Shown here one piece after another: positions 53,900 to 62,754 of a stretch of 64,000 nt of DNA. The DNA lies in NCBI RefSeq assembly GCF_004363215.1, contig NZ_SNYS01000010.1, positions 1-64,000 on the forward strand. The letters are read 5' to 3'. The position numbers and the translations under genes were made by a program. This DNA comes from Methanimicrococcus blatticola (lineage in GTDB: Archaea; Halobacteriota; Methanosarcinia; Methanosarcinales; Methanosarcinaceae). The notes beneath the pieces were generated by a model. The model ran no database searches, was not told where the DNA came from, and saw only the letters and a list, made by a program, of their open reading frames with translations. The first letter of the stretch is position 1; every line of letters starts with the position of its first letter.

Positions 53900-56800
53900 T
53901 TGGCGAAAAGAACTATCCGTAAACAAACTTCTGAACGCCGCGCTTCTGATGATTCGGATACCGTCGTAACGGTTTCGGAAGAACTCACTGTTGAAAAATC
54001 CGCAGATGCGGATACCGTCACAGTGACCGAATCATATGAAGTCCGCGCTGATGAAGCGGCAGCGTCGCCGGAAGACGTGAAAAAGAAGCCGGAAAAGAAA
54101 GGCTTCCTGGACGAGTATAAAGACAAAAACAATCTGATTAAATGTGCTCTTTACGGTATCGGCGTTCTGCTTTCCGCATTGCTTGCCTTTTATATCCGTA
54201 TTATTCCGCGCGACGGCGTTTTCATGGAAAACGGTTTCATCCGCTTCGGTGAAAACGACCCGTGGTACCACTGGAGAAACGTGGATTACCTGCTTCAAAA
54301 TTTCCCGGACTTTTTATGGTTTGATCCGGCAACAACCTATCCCTACGGTACACCGCAGGCGTTTGCGCCTTTATATGACTACATCTTGGCAGCCGCTATT
54401 AAAATTCTGCAATTCCTTACAGGAAATACAACCGAAGCCTACGCAATGACCATTGCCGCTTACTGGCCCTGTGTTTTAGCAGCCTGTTGTGTTGTTGTCG
54501 TTTACTTTGTCGCAAAGAAACTTTTTGACAGCAGAAACGTCGGTCTCATGTCCGCTTTCCTTTTGGCGGTCGCGCCGGGTCAGTTCCTCTCAAGAAGTAT
54601 CATCGGCTTCAATGACCACCACGTTGCTGAAGTTCTTTTCAGTTCACTCGTTATCTTATTCTTGATTTTCACGCTCTTAAAAGCCCGTGATAAAAACATC
54701 ACCTTTGAAGAAATTTCCAAAGGAAATCTTTCCGCGTTTAAACCCATTCTGCCTTACGCTGTTTTAACAGGTATCGCAATGGCGGCTTATACGCTTGTTT
54801 GGGAAGGCGCTCTTCTTTTCGCGTTTATCATCGGTGTTTTCATTACCGTTCAAATGATGATTAACCATCTCAAAGGAGAAGGGACGGCTTTCATCGCCGC
54901 AACCGGTATCATCATTTTCGCCATTGATTTCCTGATCGTTTTCATTACGCCGCAGATCGGTGAATACAAATCGCTTCACATGATGGCGCTTGGCGCAGGT
55001 ATCATTGCAATGATTCTCATGGCCGTTTTGTCTTACGCGCTTGAAAAGAAGGACTTGAACAAACTTTACTATCCGGGCATTTTGGCAGGCCTTGTGGTCG
55101 TCGCCGCTGCTGTCGGAAGCATTGTCTCATCAACTGTCAGAGACGCGTTGTTGGGTATTGTCAGCTTCTTTACAAGAACAGGCGGTGCAACAACAATCGG
55201 TGAAGCTTCTCCGTATTTCGGAAGCAGCGTAAATCCGTTGTTATTTACTGTTTTAATTGCCGCGTTCCTGATCATTTTACCGTTTATGGCAACGCCTTAC
55301 ATCAAGAAAAACAGTATTAAGAAAGGATTATTGGCCGGCTGGGCAATTTTGTTCTTTTTGTTGATTCTGGCATCCGGAAGCGCATTCAATTTATTCACGA
55401 CTTTCTCTGTCATGGGCTACATTTGGATTATCGTGCTTCCGATCATGGCTTACATTGCTGTCAAAAACAACAGCATGGAAAAAACGCTGTTGGTTGTTTG
55501 GTCACTCCTTTTGCTTTGGGCTTTGGTCCAGCAGAACAGATTCAGTTATTACTTCGTCGTTCCGGTTATCATTTTGACATCCTGGGCCTTCATGGAACTC
55601 GCCCGCGCTGTTAAAGCAGACGAAGCCTGGACTCTCTTTAAGAAGAATTATCTCTCCAAAGAAGGACGCTCCAAAAAAGAAGAATCTGCTCCGGTTTACT
55701 CTTCCCACCAGGAAAGAGCCAAATCCAAACGCGACTCTTCTAAAGTTAAAGCCAAACAGGTCGACAACGGCAATGAAAAAATTGTCCTCGCATCCGTTGT
55801 TTTGGTCGTCGCGCTCCTTGTTCTTTTGGTTCCGACTTACACCATGACCTCTCAGTATGTTGCAGGCACCGGCGGTCCGAACGAGGCTTGGATTGAAACG
55901 TCTCTTTGGATTCGTGATAATACGCCTGAAATCGGATTGGACTGGGCCGGCTACTACGAAGAACCGCTTCAGGACATTGACGGTGACGGTGTCGCAGATA
56001 CTGTTTCCGGTATCGGTATTGAGCATTTCGAGAATCAGGCGAGTATTGTTCCGTTTGATTATCCGGGACTCTCTTACGGTGTTCTGTCCTGGTGGGACTA
56101 TGGTCACTGGTTAGAAGTCATCGGCGAACGCACTGTAAACGCCAACCCGTTCCAGTTTGGTGTCGGCGGCCGCCGCGGAAATGCCACGGATGAAATGATT
56201 CCGGGCGCAGCTCCGTTCTTCGTTGCCGAAACTGAAAAAGACGCAACCGGATATTTGATTGACATCGACCCGCGCGAAGACAAAGTCGGTGCCCGTTATG
56301 TCGTCACAGACATTGAAATGGCATCCGGTATGAGCAAATTCTATGCAATGACTGCATGGACGCTTGACACGGAAGACTATTATGTGACGTACAACATCAA
56401 CGGCAACAACAGCACTTTCATCGGCAGTGACCGTTACTTCAATTCAATGGTTTACCGCTTGCACATGCAGGACGCTGTCGGTTTGGAACAATATCGTATG
56501 GTTTACGAATCTTTGATTTACAATTCTAATGACACCATGTCAAGACAGGAAATCTTCTACAAGCAGTTATTCAACCAGATCTATTCACAAAGCGTTGCCG
56601 AATCAAATACCGGTTACGTTAAAGTCTTTGAATACGTGGAAGGCGCCGTCATTAAAGGAACCGCTTCGGCAAACGAAACGGTTGAATTGACTTTGACGAT
56701 TCAGACCAACCAAAACCGTATCTTCAACTACAACCAGACAGTTAAAGCAGACGAAAACGGCAACTTCTCTTTCAGAGTTCCGTATTCCACAACCGGCTCT

Positions 56801-56926
56801 GTTAACGGCGAAACCAACTTCGCGGTTAAGCCGATCGGCAACTACACCGTCAAATACGGTTCCGTCGAAGAAAGAATTGATGTCAGCGAAGACGATGTTT
56901 TAAACGGCAAAACCGTTACAGTCTAA
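53900..56926 (+). CDS. aglB: Oligosaccharyltransferase AglB (STT3 family)
   Basis: Catalytic enzyme of archaeal N-glycosylation, which transfers lipid-linked glycans to Asn-x-Ser/Thr on the outer face of the membrane. The 1008-residue protein has a charged cytoplasmic N-terminus of about 75 residues, around 13 membrane helices, the acidic motifs FGENDPWYHWR near residue 112 and GFNDHHVAEV near 236, and the signature WWDYGHW near 731 at the start of the soluble domain. A basic insertion (KEGRSKKEESAPVYSS) lies near 590. It starts at TTG after GAGGTTATTATC. The asparagine-rich GLUG proteins are obvious candidate substrates. Confidence 0.95.
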   Translation: MAKRTIRKQTSERRASDDSDTVVTVSEELTVEKSADADTVTVTESYEVRADEAAASPEDVKKKPEKKGFLDEYKDKNNLIKCALYGIGVLLSALLAFYIRIIPRDGVFMENGFIRFGENDPWYHWRNVDYLLQNFPDFLWFDPATTYPYGTPQAFAPLYDYILAAAIKILQFLTGNTTEAYAMTIAAYWPCVLAACCVVVVYFVAKKLFDSRNVGLMSAFLLAVAPGQFLSRSIIGFNDHHVAEVLFSSLVILFLIFTLLKARDKNITFEEISKGNLSAFKPILPYAVLTGIAMAAYTLVWEGALLFAFIIGVFITVQMMINHLKGEGTAFIAATGIIIFAIDFLIVFITPQIGEYKSLHMMALGAGIIAMILMAVLSYALEKKDLNKLYYPGILAGLVVVAAAVGSIVSSTVRDALLGIVSFFTRTGGATTIGEASPYFGSSVNPLLFTVLIAAFLIILPFMATPYIKKNSIKKGLLAGWAILFFLLILASGSAFNLFTTFSVMGYIWIIVLPIMAYIAVKNNSMEKTLLVVWSLLLLWALVQQNRFSYYFVVPVIILTSWAFMELARAVKADEAWTLFKKNYLSKEGRSKKEESAPVYSSHQERAKSKRDSSKVKAKQVDNGNEKIVLASVVLVVALLVLLVPTYTMTSQYVAGTGGPNEAWIETSLWIRDNTPEIGLDWAGYYEEPLQDIDGDGVADTVSGIGIEHFENQASIVPFDYPGLSYGVLSWWDYGHWLEVIGERTVNANPFQFGVGGRRGNATDEMIPGAAPFFVAETEKDATGYLIDIDPREDKVGARYVVTDIEMASGMSKFYAMTAWTLDTEDYYVTYNINGNNSTFIGSDRYFNSMVYRLHMQDAVGLEQYRMVYESLIYNSNDTMSRQEIFYKQLFNQIYSQSVAESNTGYVKVFEYVEGAVIKGTASANETVELTLTIQTNQNRIFNYNQTVKADENGNFSFRVPYSTTGSVNGETNFAVKPIGNYTVKYGSVEERIDVSEDDVLNGKTVTV

Positions 56927-56962
56927 GCAAAATCAGAATGCTATATTCGAAAATAATAAAAT

Positions 56963-57000
56963 GAAACGGAATTTTTCCGTTTCTCTCTTTTCTTTTTTAT
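56963..57000 (+). terminator. Terminator after aglB
   Basis: GAAACGGAA-TTT-TTCCGTTTC is a perfect 9-bp stem, followed by a TCTCTTTTCTTTTTT tract. Confidence 0.85.
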
Positions 57001-57632
57001 TTCATTAATGACAACCGAATGGTGTTTTTGTTTATTCTTTCAATATTTTTCGGTTTAATCGACGTTCGGATTTTCGTAAAATAAGAGACAGATGTTCGAA
57101 TTTTGACAAAAATAAATTAAATCCGAATCAACCGCCCGCTAATTTACGTTCCGAACTGAGCGAAGCGAAGAGAGGGACGGAAATTTGCGGATTCGTACCC
57201 GGCCGATACAGCAAAATCAATGTTTGGCTTTTCGAATTAAATCAATTCATCTGCTCTGTGTTATCGTGCGCAGTTGCGTTGCTGTGTGCATGGTCTGCGT
57301 TGCTGTGTTCATCTGCGTCTGCGTTGCCGTATGCATCTGCTTTTTTTATCACATCCGTTCGCTTACGCGAACGTGCCACTGCTACCTTACTGTTTGCGTT
57401 ACTGCTGTTACCTTACTGTTTGCGTTGCTGTCACCATCTTGCTGCGTCGCGCCGCTGTGCTACTGTGCCGTCGCCACGCCGTCACACTACGCCACCGTCG
57501 ACATTACCCGCATATTTTTTAAGATTTGAAAAAACGGAACCAGTTTTTATCTTTAATTGAAAACTTGTAAAGAGTAATGCTTATATATAATGCACATATC
57601 TGTTCATTATAGAACTTGAAAGGACATTGATT
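57001..57632. other. 630-bp intergenic region dominated by repeats
   Basis: From left to right it holds a segment like the right arm of family A (57061-57098: GTTCGG, TTTTCGTAAAAT, GATGTT), the long family B copy B4 (57127 to about 57500), and an AT-rich promoter zone (TTATATATAA near 57580) about 45 nt before the acyl-CoA ligase start. Open frames of 80-114 codons run through the repeat in several phases and are artefacts of its GC-rich, stop-poor composition. Confidence 0.55.
57127..57500 (+). repeat. Family B interspersed repeat, long copy B4
   Basis: It starts AACCGCCCGCTAATTTACG, TTCCG, a loop with GAGCGAAGCGAAG, GGGACGGAAATTTGCGGATT, CGTACC, and ATACAG. The extension contains repeated GCGTTGCTGTG units, GTTGCCGTATG, TATCACATCCGTTCGC (in a TTCGCTTACGCGAA hairpin) and GTGCCACTG, in the same order as the long copy at 49600-49950 read on its minus strand. 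Confidence 0.7.
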
Positions 57633-59252
57633 ATGTTAAACATTACCACATTTTTAGATGCCAATATGCGCCGTCTTTCTAAAAATGTCTTCCATTGCCC
57701 CGAACGGGAGACATACTATACATCCGCTGAGATTCTTTCAATCGCGTCGGGACTTGCCGGGAAATTGAAAGAGAAAGGAATCGGAAAAGGCGACCGTGTT
57801 TTGATTTATTTGAATAATTCTCCGGAATATTTATTTTCATATTTCGCGATTTGGAGAATTGGCGCCGTTGCCGTTCCGACAAACCGCGTTTACACAAAAT
57901 TTGAATTGGATTACATGATCCAAAATGCCGGCATCCGTTTGGTGATTACAGATGAAGACGGCGTGGATTCGTTTGAAGAAAGTTCGGATTTTTCGATTTT
58001 TATTCCGACGGGAATTGAAGAGATGCGGAATTATCCGATTTTGCCGCCGACGCAAACAGAACCCGAAGATTTGTGCCAAATCCAATACACATCAGGAACG
58101 ACCGGAAAGCCCAAAGGCGCGATGCTGACACACGGCAACTGGCTGGCCGCCATTTCCAACGAAACGGATGTCATGGAATTTGTGGAATCCGATGTTTATT
58201 TGGGGATTTATCCGATGGGGCATGTCGGGCTCAGCTGGGGCATTGCTGCGCTTCAATCCGGCGCGCTTTACATCATGGTGGAACGCTACGAATTGGAAAA
58301 TTATCTTCATTTGATTGAAAAGCACGGCGTGACCGCCCTTTCCGGAATGCCGCCCGTGATTCATTCGTTTGTCAATTGCCCAGCGGGAACGGAAGAACGC
58401 GTCAAAACCGTTCGGGAAATCATTTCAGGCGGCGGTCCGCTTCACAATGAAATTTGGAAAACGTTCCACCACCGATACAATATTCCGATTGTCAACGCCT
58501 ACGGCCTTTCCGAAACGATTGTTATCGGAACGGGAACCGTCATTCGTCCCGTCGATTACGCGACCGCCGATAAATTCCAAAGTGTCGGGCACCCGGTTTG
58601 CTTCTCGGAAGTCAAAATCGTGGATGAAAATGATGCCAACCGCGAGCTTGCGCAAGGAGAGATCGGCGAAATCGCGCTTCGCGGACCGGCTGTTGCCAAA
58701 GGATATTACGGCATGCCGGAAGAGACAAAACAAGTCTTTTTGGCGGACGGATGGTTTTTGACCGGCGACATCGGGTATCTGGATCAAGATTTGCGCCTTT
58801 GTTTAACAGACCGTAAAAAAGATATGATTGTCATGTCCGGCTGGAAAATTTATCCGACGGAAGTGGAAGATGTATTTTTAAAAAGTGGACTCGTGTAGGA
58901 TGTTGCTATAATCGGAGTTCCGGATATTCATAAAGGAGAAAAACCAATTGGATTTGTAATCTCAGACTGTGCTACACACAAAGAATTAAAAGAATATGCA
59001 AAAAAACATTTGGCAGGTTATAAAGTTCCAAGAGAGATTTGGGTTGTTAGAAATATCCCTCGAATAAATGGGTGGAAATTGTCAAGAAAGAGTTTAAAAA
59101 AACTATATGAAACTTTTTGGGAAAATAATGCAATTCCAATAGATGAAGAGATCTATGATATAACAATAATACTTAATGATCCAAAAAAATATCAGGATTA
59201 TGTTATACAAGAAGAACTTAAAAACGAGTTAAGAAGATTTAAAAATTATTGA
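57633..59252 (+). CDS. AMP-forming acyl-CoA ligase, split by an in-frame TAG, with an AT-rich 3' end
   Basis: An ANL-superfamily ligase that would activate a carboxylic acid by adenylation and thioesterify it to CoA. The large domain shows YTSGTTGKPKGAML near residue 152, NAYGLSET near 289 and the hinge TGDIGYLDQDLRLCLTDRKKD near 385. An amber codon at 58896-58898 (codon 422) falls at the start of the strand DVAIIGVPD, and the frame then continues through the C-terminal domain (YKVPREIWVV, GWKLSRKSLKK with the likely catalytic lysine) to TGA at 59250. Read through, the protein is 539 residues, normal for the family. From about 58870 base composition drops sharply and AGA and ATA codons dominate, as if the tail came from another genome. 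It is either a pyrrolysine/readthrough gene or a recently broken chimera. Confidence 0.75.
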
Positions 59253-59258
59253 TCACAA

Positions 59259-61289
59259 ATGAAATCAAGAGATATCGCGCTTGTCGGCATATTACTTGCC
59301 GCGGGCGCCATTGCCAGATATATTTCACTATTTATACCGGGCGCAATTGTCGCGAATTTGACAATCGCATTCTACTGCCTGGCGATTATTTTAGTCGTTC
59401 CGAAATACAAGGAAACACTCGGCATCGGATTAGTGGCGGGCATTATTTGCGCCGTCTTCAGTCATTCCATATTCCCCCTCGGAAATTTGATATCAGAGCC
59501 GATTGGTGCTTTTGTTTGTCTGCTTGTTTACAAAATGATTAAAGACAAAACAAAATTAGCGCCCGCGATTACGACAGCAATTGCAACACCTGCAAGCGGG
59601 TTTACATTCATTGCAATCACTTGCTTGGTCAACATTGCAACAACGGGAGCAACGACCGCCATGATGCTGTCATTTGCAATTTCAATGATCCCGATTGTCG
59701 CGGGAGCCGTCGTCGTTAACGTTATTATTGTACAATTGATTGCGATGCCGGCAACAACCGTCATGCAGAAAACACATCCGATTCAAATCGGAACACATAC
59801 AAAACCTGCCGATGAAAACGCGGTCATTAAATTGGAAAAGGTTCGTTTCACTTACAATGCCGCCGAGAAATTGGAAAAACCGGCACTGGAAGATCTTACG
59901 CTGGAGATCGGAAAAGGCGAATTTGTTGTCGTCACCGGTCCGTCGGGATCCGGGAAAACAACCTTCTGCCGAACCGTTACAGGCGTCATTCTTCATTCAT
60001 ACGGCGGAACCGTCAACGGTGAGATCACTGTGATGGGGAAATATGCCGACGAATACAAAGACATGGAAGAACTCAGCTCATATGTCGGCATGGTCTTTGA
60101 TGATGCCGACGCGCAATTGATTTTCACGACCGTCGAAGAAGAAATTAAAACGGGTCTCGAGACCCGGAAATTGACGGCGTCTGAAATTGATGACAGGCTA
60201 AATGAATTATACAAAATGACAAACACGGAAATAATTAAAGATCAAGCTCCTCATGCGCTTTCGGGCGGACAAAAGCAACGTGTCGCCTTTGCCGCCGCGC
60301 TTTCTAAAGAAACGCCGATTTTGGTTTTAGATGAAGCGACATCCGAATTGGATAAAGAAGCGCGAAAACAAGTTTATTCTGTTTTGAAATCATTGACGGA
60401 AGCAGGAAAGACAGTCATTTTGGTAGAACACATGGTTGATGAAACCGTTGATTACGCGACGCGTCAGATTCGCTTGGAAAACGGAAAAATCATTTATGAC
60501 GGCGTTCCGGTCAAAGATACGGCCGTGATTCCGGAATTTAAACGCGGGTCTGATGAAAGTAAAAAATGCATCATTTCTGCGAAAAATCTGGTTCATGTTT
60601 ACGGCAGCAACCATTTGAAAGCTTTGGATGATGTTTCATTGGAACTCTTTTCGGGCGAAATCGTCGCTGTTGTCGGCGAAAACGGATCCGGAAAAACGAC
60701 ACTGATTAAGCACTTGAACGGTCTTTTGAGACCGACATCGGGAACCGTTGAAATTTACGGCGAAGATATTGAGAAATGCAGTGTTCCGAAAATATCGGAA
60801 TATGTCGGATTGGTATTTCAAAATCCGGATACGATGCTCTTTGAAAATACGTGTTTTAAGGAAATTTCGTTCGGTTTGAAAAATATCGGAAAAGCAGATG
60901 ATGACGCTGTTTTAAAAGCGCTTGATGAAGTCGGCCTTTTGGAAAAGAAAGATGTGAATCCTCGCCACCTCAGCCGCGGGGAACGACAGCGTCTGGCACT
61001 TGCCTGTGTTCTTGCGATGGGACAGCCTGTGTTGATTTTGGATGAGCCGACGACGGGATTGGATTTGAAAGAATCTTTTGAAATTATGGAACTTTTGATG
61101 AAAATCCGAAATGAAGGAAAAACCGTTTTAATGGTCACGCACAGTCCGAAAATCGCGGAAATTGCGGCGGACAGAATTATTGAAATGGAACACGGCAAGA
61201 TTACAAAAATGACCGTCACAAGCGTTGATGATCACGGTTCCGGAGAAATTCTTGAAAGCACGGATATTGAAATTGCGGGAGGTGTCTGA
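59259..61289 (+). CDS. ECF transporter: substrate-binding S component fused to two ABC ATPases
   Basis: A 676-residue fusion. Residues 1-175 form a five- to six-helix membrane domain of the S-component type (DIALVGILLAAGAIARYIS at the start). Two ABC ATPase domains follow: the first with Walker A GPSGSGKTT near 227, signature ALSGGQKQR near 334 and LVLDEATSELD, the second with GENGSGKTT near 473, LSRGERQR near 576 and LILDEPTTGLDL. Together with EcfT downstream this is a complete energy-coupling-factor importer for a vitamin or other micronutrient. The substrate cannot be read from sequence. The ecfT start lies 2 nt after its stop. Confidence 0.88.
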   Translation: MKSRDIALVGILLAAGAIARYISLFIPGAIVANLTIAFYCLAIILVVPKYKETLGIGLVAGIICAVFSHSIFPLGNLISEPIGAFVCLLVYKMIKDKTKLAPAITTAIATPASGFTFIAITCLVNIATTGATTAMMLSFAISMIPIVAGAVVVNVIIVQLIAMPATTVMQKTHPIQIGTHTKPADENAVIKLEKVRFTYNAAEKLEKPALEDLTLEIGKGEFVVVTGPSGSGKTTFCRTVTGVILHSYGGTVNGEITVMGKYADEYKDMEELSSYVGMVFDDADAQLIFTTVEEEIKTGLETRKLTASEIDDRLNELYKMTNTEIIKDQAPHALSGGQKQRVAFAAALSKETPILVLDEATSELDKEARKQVYSVLKSLTEAGKTVILVEHMVDETVDYATRQIRLENGKIIYDGVPVKDTAVIPEFKRGSDESKKCIISAKNLVHVYGSNHLKALDDVSLELFSGEIVAVVGENGSGKTTLIKHLNGLLRPTSGTVEIYGEDIEKCSVPKISEYVGLVFQNPDTMLFENTCFKEISFGLKNIGKADDDAVLKALDEVGLLEKKDVNPRHLSRGERQRLALACVLAMGQPVLILDEPTTGLDLKESFEIMELLMKIRNEGKTVLMVTHSPKIAEIAADRIIEMEHGKITKMTVTSVDDHGSGEILESTDIEIAGGV

Positions 61290-61290
61290 A

Positions 61291-62124
61291 ATGGATGACA
61301 TTATGCAGTACACGCCCGGCAACGGATTGTTCCATAAATTGAATGCGATGACAAAGATTGTTTTTGCCGTCGGTATGCTGATTGCCGCGGTAATGACCGA
61401 AAATCAATCTATTTTAGCGGGAATGATTGTATTTATCGCAATTCTTGCGATTGTTTCCGGCCTCGGCAAGGCTTTGCTGAAGCAGCTCCCGATTCTGATT
61501 ATTCTCGGCATTTTATTGGTATTGCTGACGATTTTGACAATGAAAAGCGGAGATGTTTTGTTTAATTTGATTCCAATCGGCGCGGGATATATTCCCGTAA
61601 CGATGGGGGCAATCACGTTTGCCGTTACAATGATCCTCAGATTCACGGTTCTGATTTCATCATTCCAGCTGCTTGTCATTTCAACAAAGCCGAGTGAGCT
61701 TGTCAATGCGCTTTATGTTCTCCATGTTCCGAGCGATTACGCGCTGATGTTTTTGATTGCGATTCGCTTCATTCCGACATTGCAGCGCGAGGGCGTTCGA
61801 ATCAACGAAGCTCAGCTTTCGAGAGGATACAATCCGGGAGGCGGTTTTATCGGGAAATTAAAGCAAACAGGTCCCGTCATGCTCCCGCTGATGCTCAATT
61901 CGCTTGCAAAAGCCGACACGCTCGGTTTGACGATTGATATGCGCGGATACAGAAAAGCCGCGGAAAATAAAAGAAAAATCAAATACAAAGCATTGGATTT
62001 GATGATGATTGCGATTGTTTCAGCCATTTTAATCTTAACAATTGCAATCGGTTTTGGTTTGATTGATTTCAATTCAATCGGCTTTGGTTTGATTGATTTC
62101 GGTTCAATCGGTTTATCGATTTAA
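61291..62124 (+). CDS. ecfT: ECF transporter transmembrane component EcfT
   Basis: The 277-residue membrane scaffold that couples the ATPases to the S component. It has about six hydrophobic segments (NAMTKIVFAVGMLIAAVM onward) and the conserved coupling motifs: an Ala-Arg-Gly-like AQLSRGYNPGG near residue 195 and SLAKADTLGLTIDMRGYR near 220. GGGAGGTGTCTGAA precedes ATG 61291. The last 25 residues are a tandem repeat of IGFGLIDFxS encoded by a 30-nt direct repeat (62047-62106), which appears to have been added to the final helix. Confidence 0.9.
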   Translation: MDDIMQYTPGNGLFHKLNAMTKIVFAVGMLIAAVMTENQSILAGMIVFIAILAIVSGLGKALLKQLPILIILGILLVLLTILTMKSGDVLFNLIPIGAGYIPVTMGAITFAVTMILRFTVLISSFQLLVISTKPSELVNALYVLHVPSDYALMFLIAIRFIPTLQREGVRINEAQLSRGYNPGGGFIGKLKQTGPVMLPLMLNSLAKADTLGLTIDMRGYRKAAENKRKIKYKALDLMMIAIVSAILILTIAIGFGLIDFNSIGFGLIDFGSIGLSI

Positions 62125-62128
62125 ACCG

Positions 62129-62248
62129 AAACATCATTTTATTTTTTTGAAAAACCCGAACGCCCGTTAAAATCTGAAAATAAAGAACCGATTTATTATC
62201 AGAAGTTTAGTTGGCGTTCGGTTTTATTAAATTAAAAAATTAATGTTT
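62129..62248. repeat. Family A nested inverted-repeat element, copy A3
   Basis: The element runs from AAACATC to ATGTTT. The inner arms are CCGAACGCC (62157-62165) and GGCGTTCGG (62213-62221). Compared with copies A1 and A2 the middle base pair is G-C instead of T-A on both arms, a compensated change. It sits directly behind ecfT and may serve as its terminator. Confidence 0.7.
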
Positions 62249-62274
62249 CCATTTTTGTAAAAAATGATTAAAAA

Positions 62275-62350
62275 CCACACCAACCACCTCCAACGACGCG
62301 TTTCACGAACGAAGTGAGTGAAAGAAGGAGTTGGAGATTCTTCCCCCTCG
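62275..62350 (+). repeat. Family B-like hairpin, variant copy B6
   Basis: AACCACCTCCAAC, a loop with GAACGAAGTGAGTG, then GTTGGAGATTC repeats the family B plan with a different arm sequence (CTCCAAC/GTTGGAG). Just to its right, TCTGATTTTAATTTTACATG units are repeated three times (62393-62460) in tandem. Confidence 0.5.
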
Positions 62351-62392
62351 TTGAATAAACAAGTTTATCAGATTTAATTTCACACGAAGAAA

Positions 62393-62460
62393 ACTCTGAT
62401 TTTAATTTTACATGAAAAAAATCTGATTTTAATTTTACATGAAAAAAATCTGATTTTAAA
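62393..62460. repeat. Tandem direct repeat of a 26-27-bp unit
   Basis: The unit TCTGATTTTAATTTTACATG followed by AAAAAAA occurs nearly three times in a row. It contains no start codon context of note and lies between two family B variants. Confidence 0.7.
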
Positions 62461-62550
62461 TTTTTGTCTCGTCGTGGTAGAATCCGCAATCCTCGATTTT
62501 GCGCGCTTCGCTTGCAAAATCTCCGGGTTGCGGTCGTATTTGGACTTTTC
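62461..62550 (-). repeat. Family B-like hairpin, variant copy B5
   Basis: On the minus strand: CGCAACCCGGAGATTTTGC, a loop AAGCGAAGCG, GCAAAATCGAGGATTGCGGA, then TTCTACCACGA. The TTGCGGATTC and TACCACGA flanks match copy B3, while the arms are different but again complementary. Confidence 0.6.
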
Positions 62551-62568
62551 TTTAATTATACAAAAATT

Positions 62569-62676
62569 AAACATCGGTTTTTAATAAATCATTAAATCCG
62601 AACTCCCTTTTCAATAAAATTAAAAAAAGAAAAGAGGGAGTTCGTTTTTTCGTAAAATGAAGAAAAAACGATGTTT
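62569..62676. repeat. Family A nested inverted-repeat element, copy A2
   Basis: A 108-bp element from AAACATCGG to CGATGTTT with inner arms CCGAACTCC (about 62598) and GGAGTTCG (about 62637). It is close in sequence and spacing to copy A1 at 18199. It lies behind the minus-strand MutS-like gene, as A1 lies behind the minus-strand NYN gene. Confidence 0.75.
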
Positions 62677-62754
62677 CATTTTTCAAAAAAATAAAAATAA
62701 AAAAACAAAACGAAAACAAAAAAAACAAAATACGATTTGATTCGATTTTTGTTT

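Noticed and set aside
55502-56107. Long minus-strand frame of 201 codons opposite aglB
   Set aside because: It is antisense to the conserved AglB coding sequence, a normal result of this genome's codon bias.
57185-57560. Three overlapping frames rich in Cys, Val and His
   Set aside because: They are different phases of the same GCGTTGCTGTG-type repeat and lack ribosome-binding sites.
62129-62740. CRISPR array
   Set aside because: The repeats here are few, palindromic, unevenly spaced and of different types, with no spacer-like regularity and no cas genes in the window.
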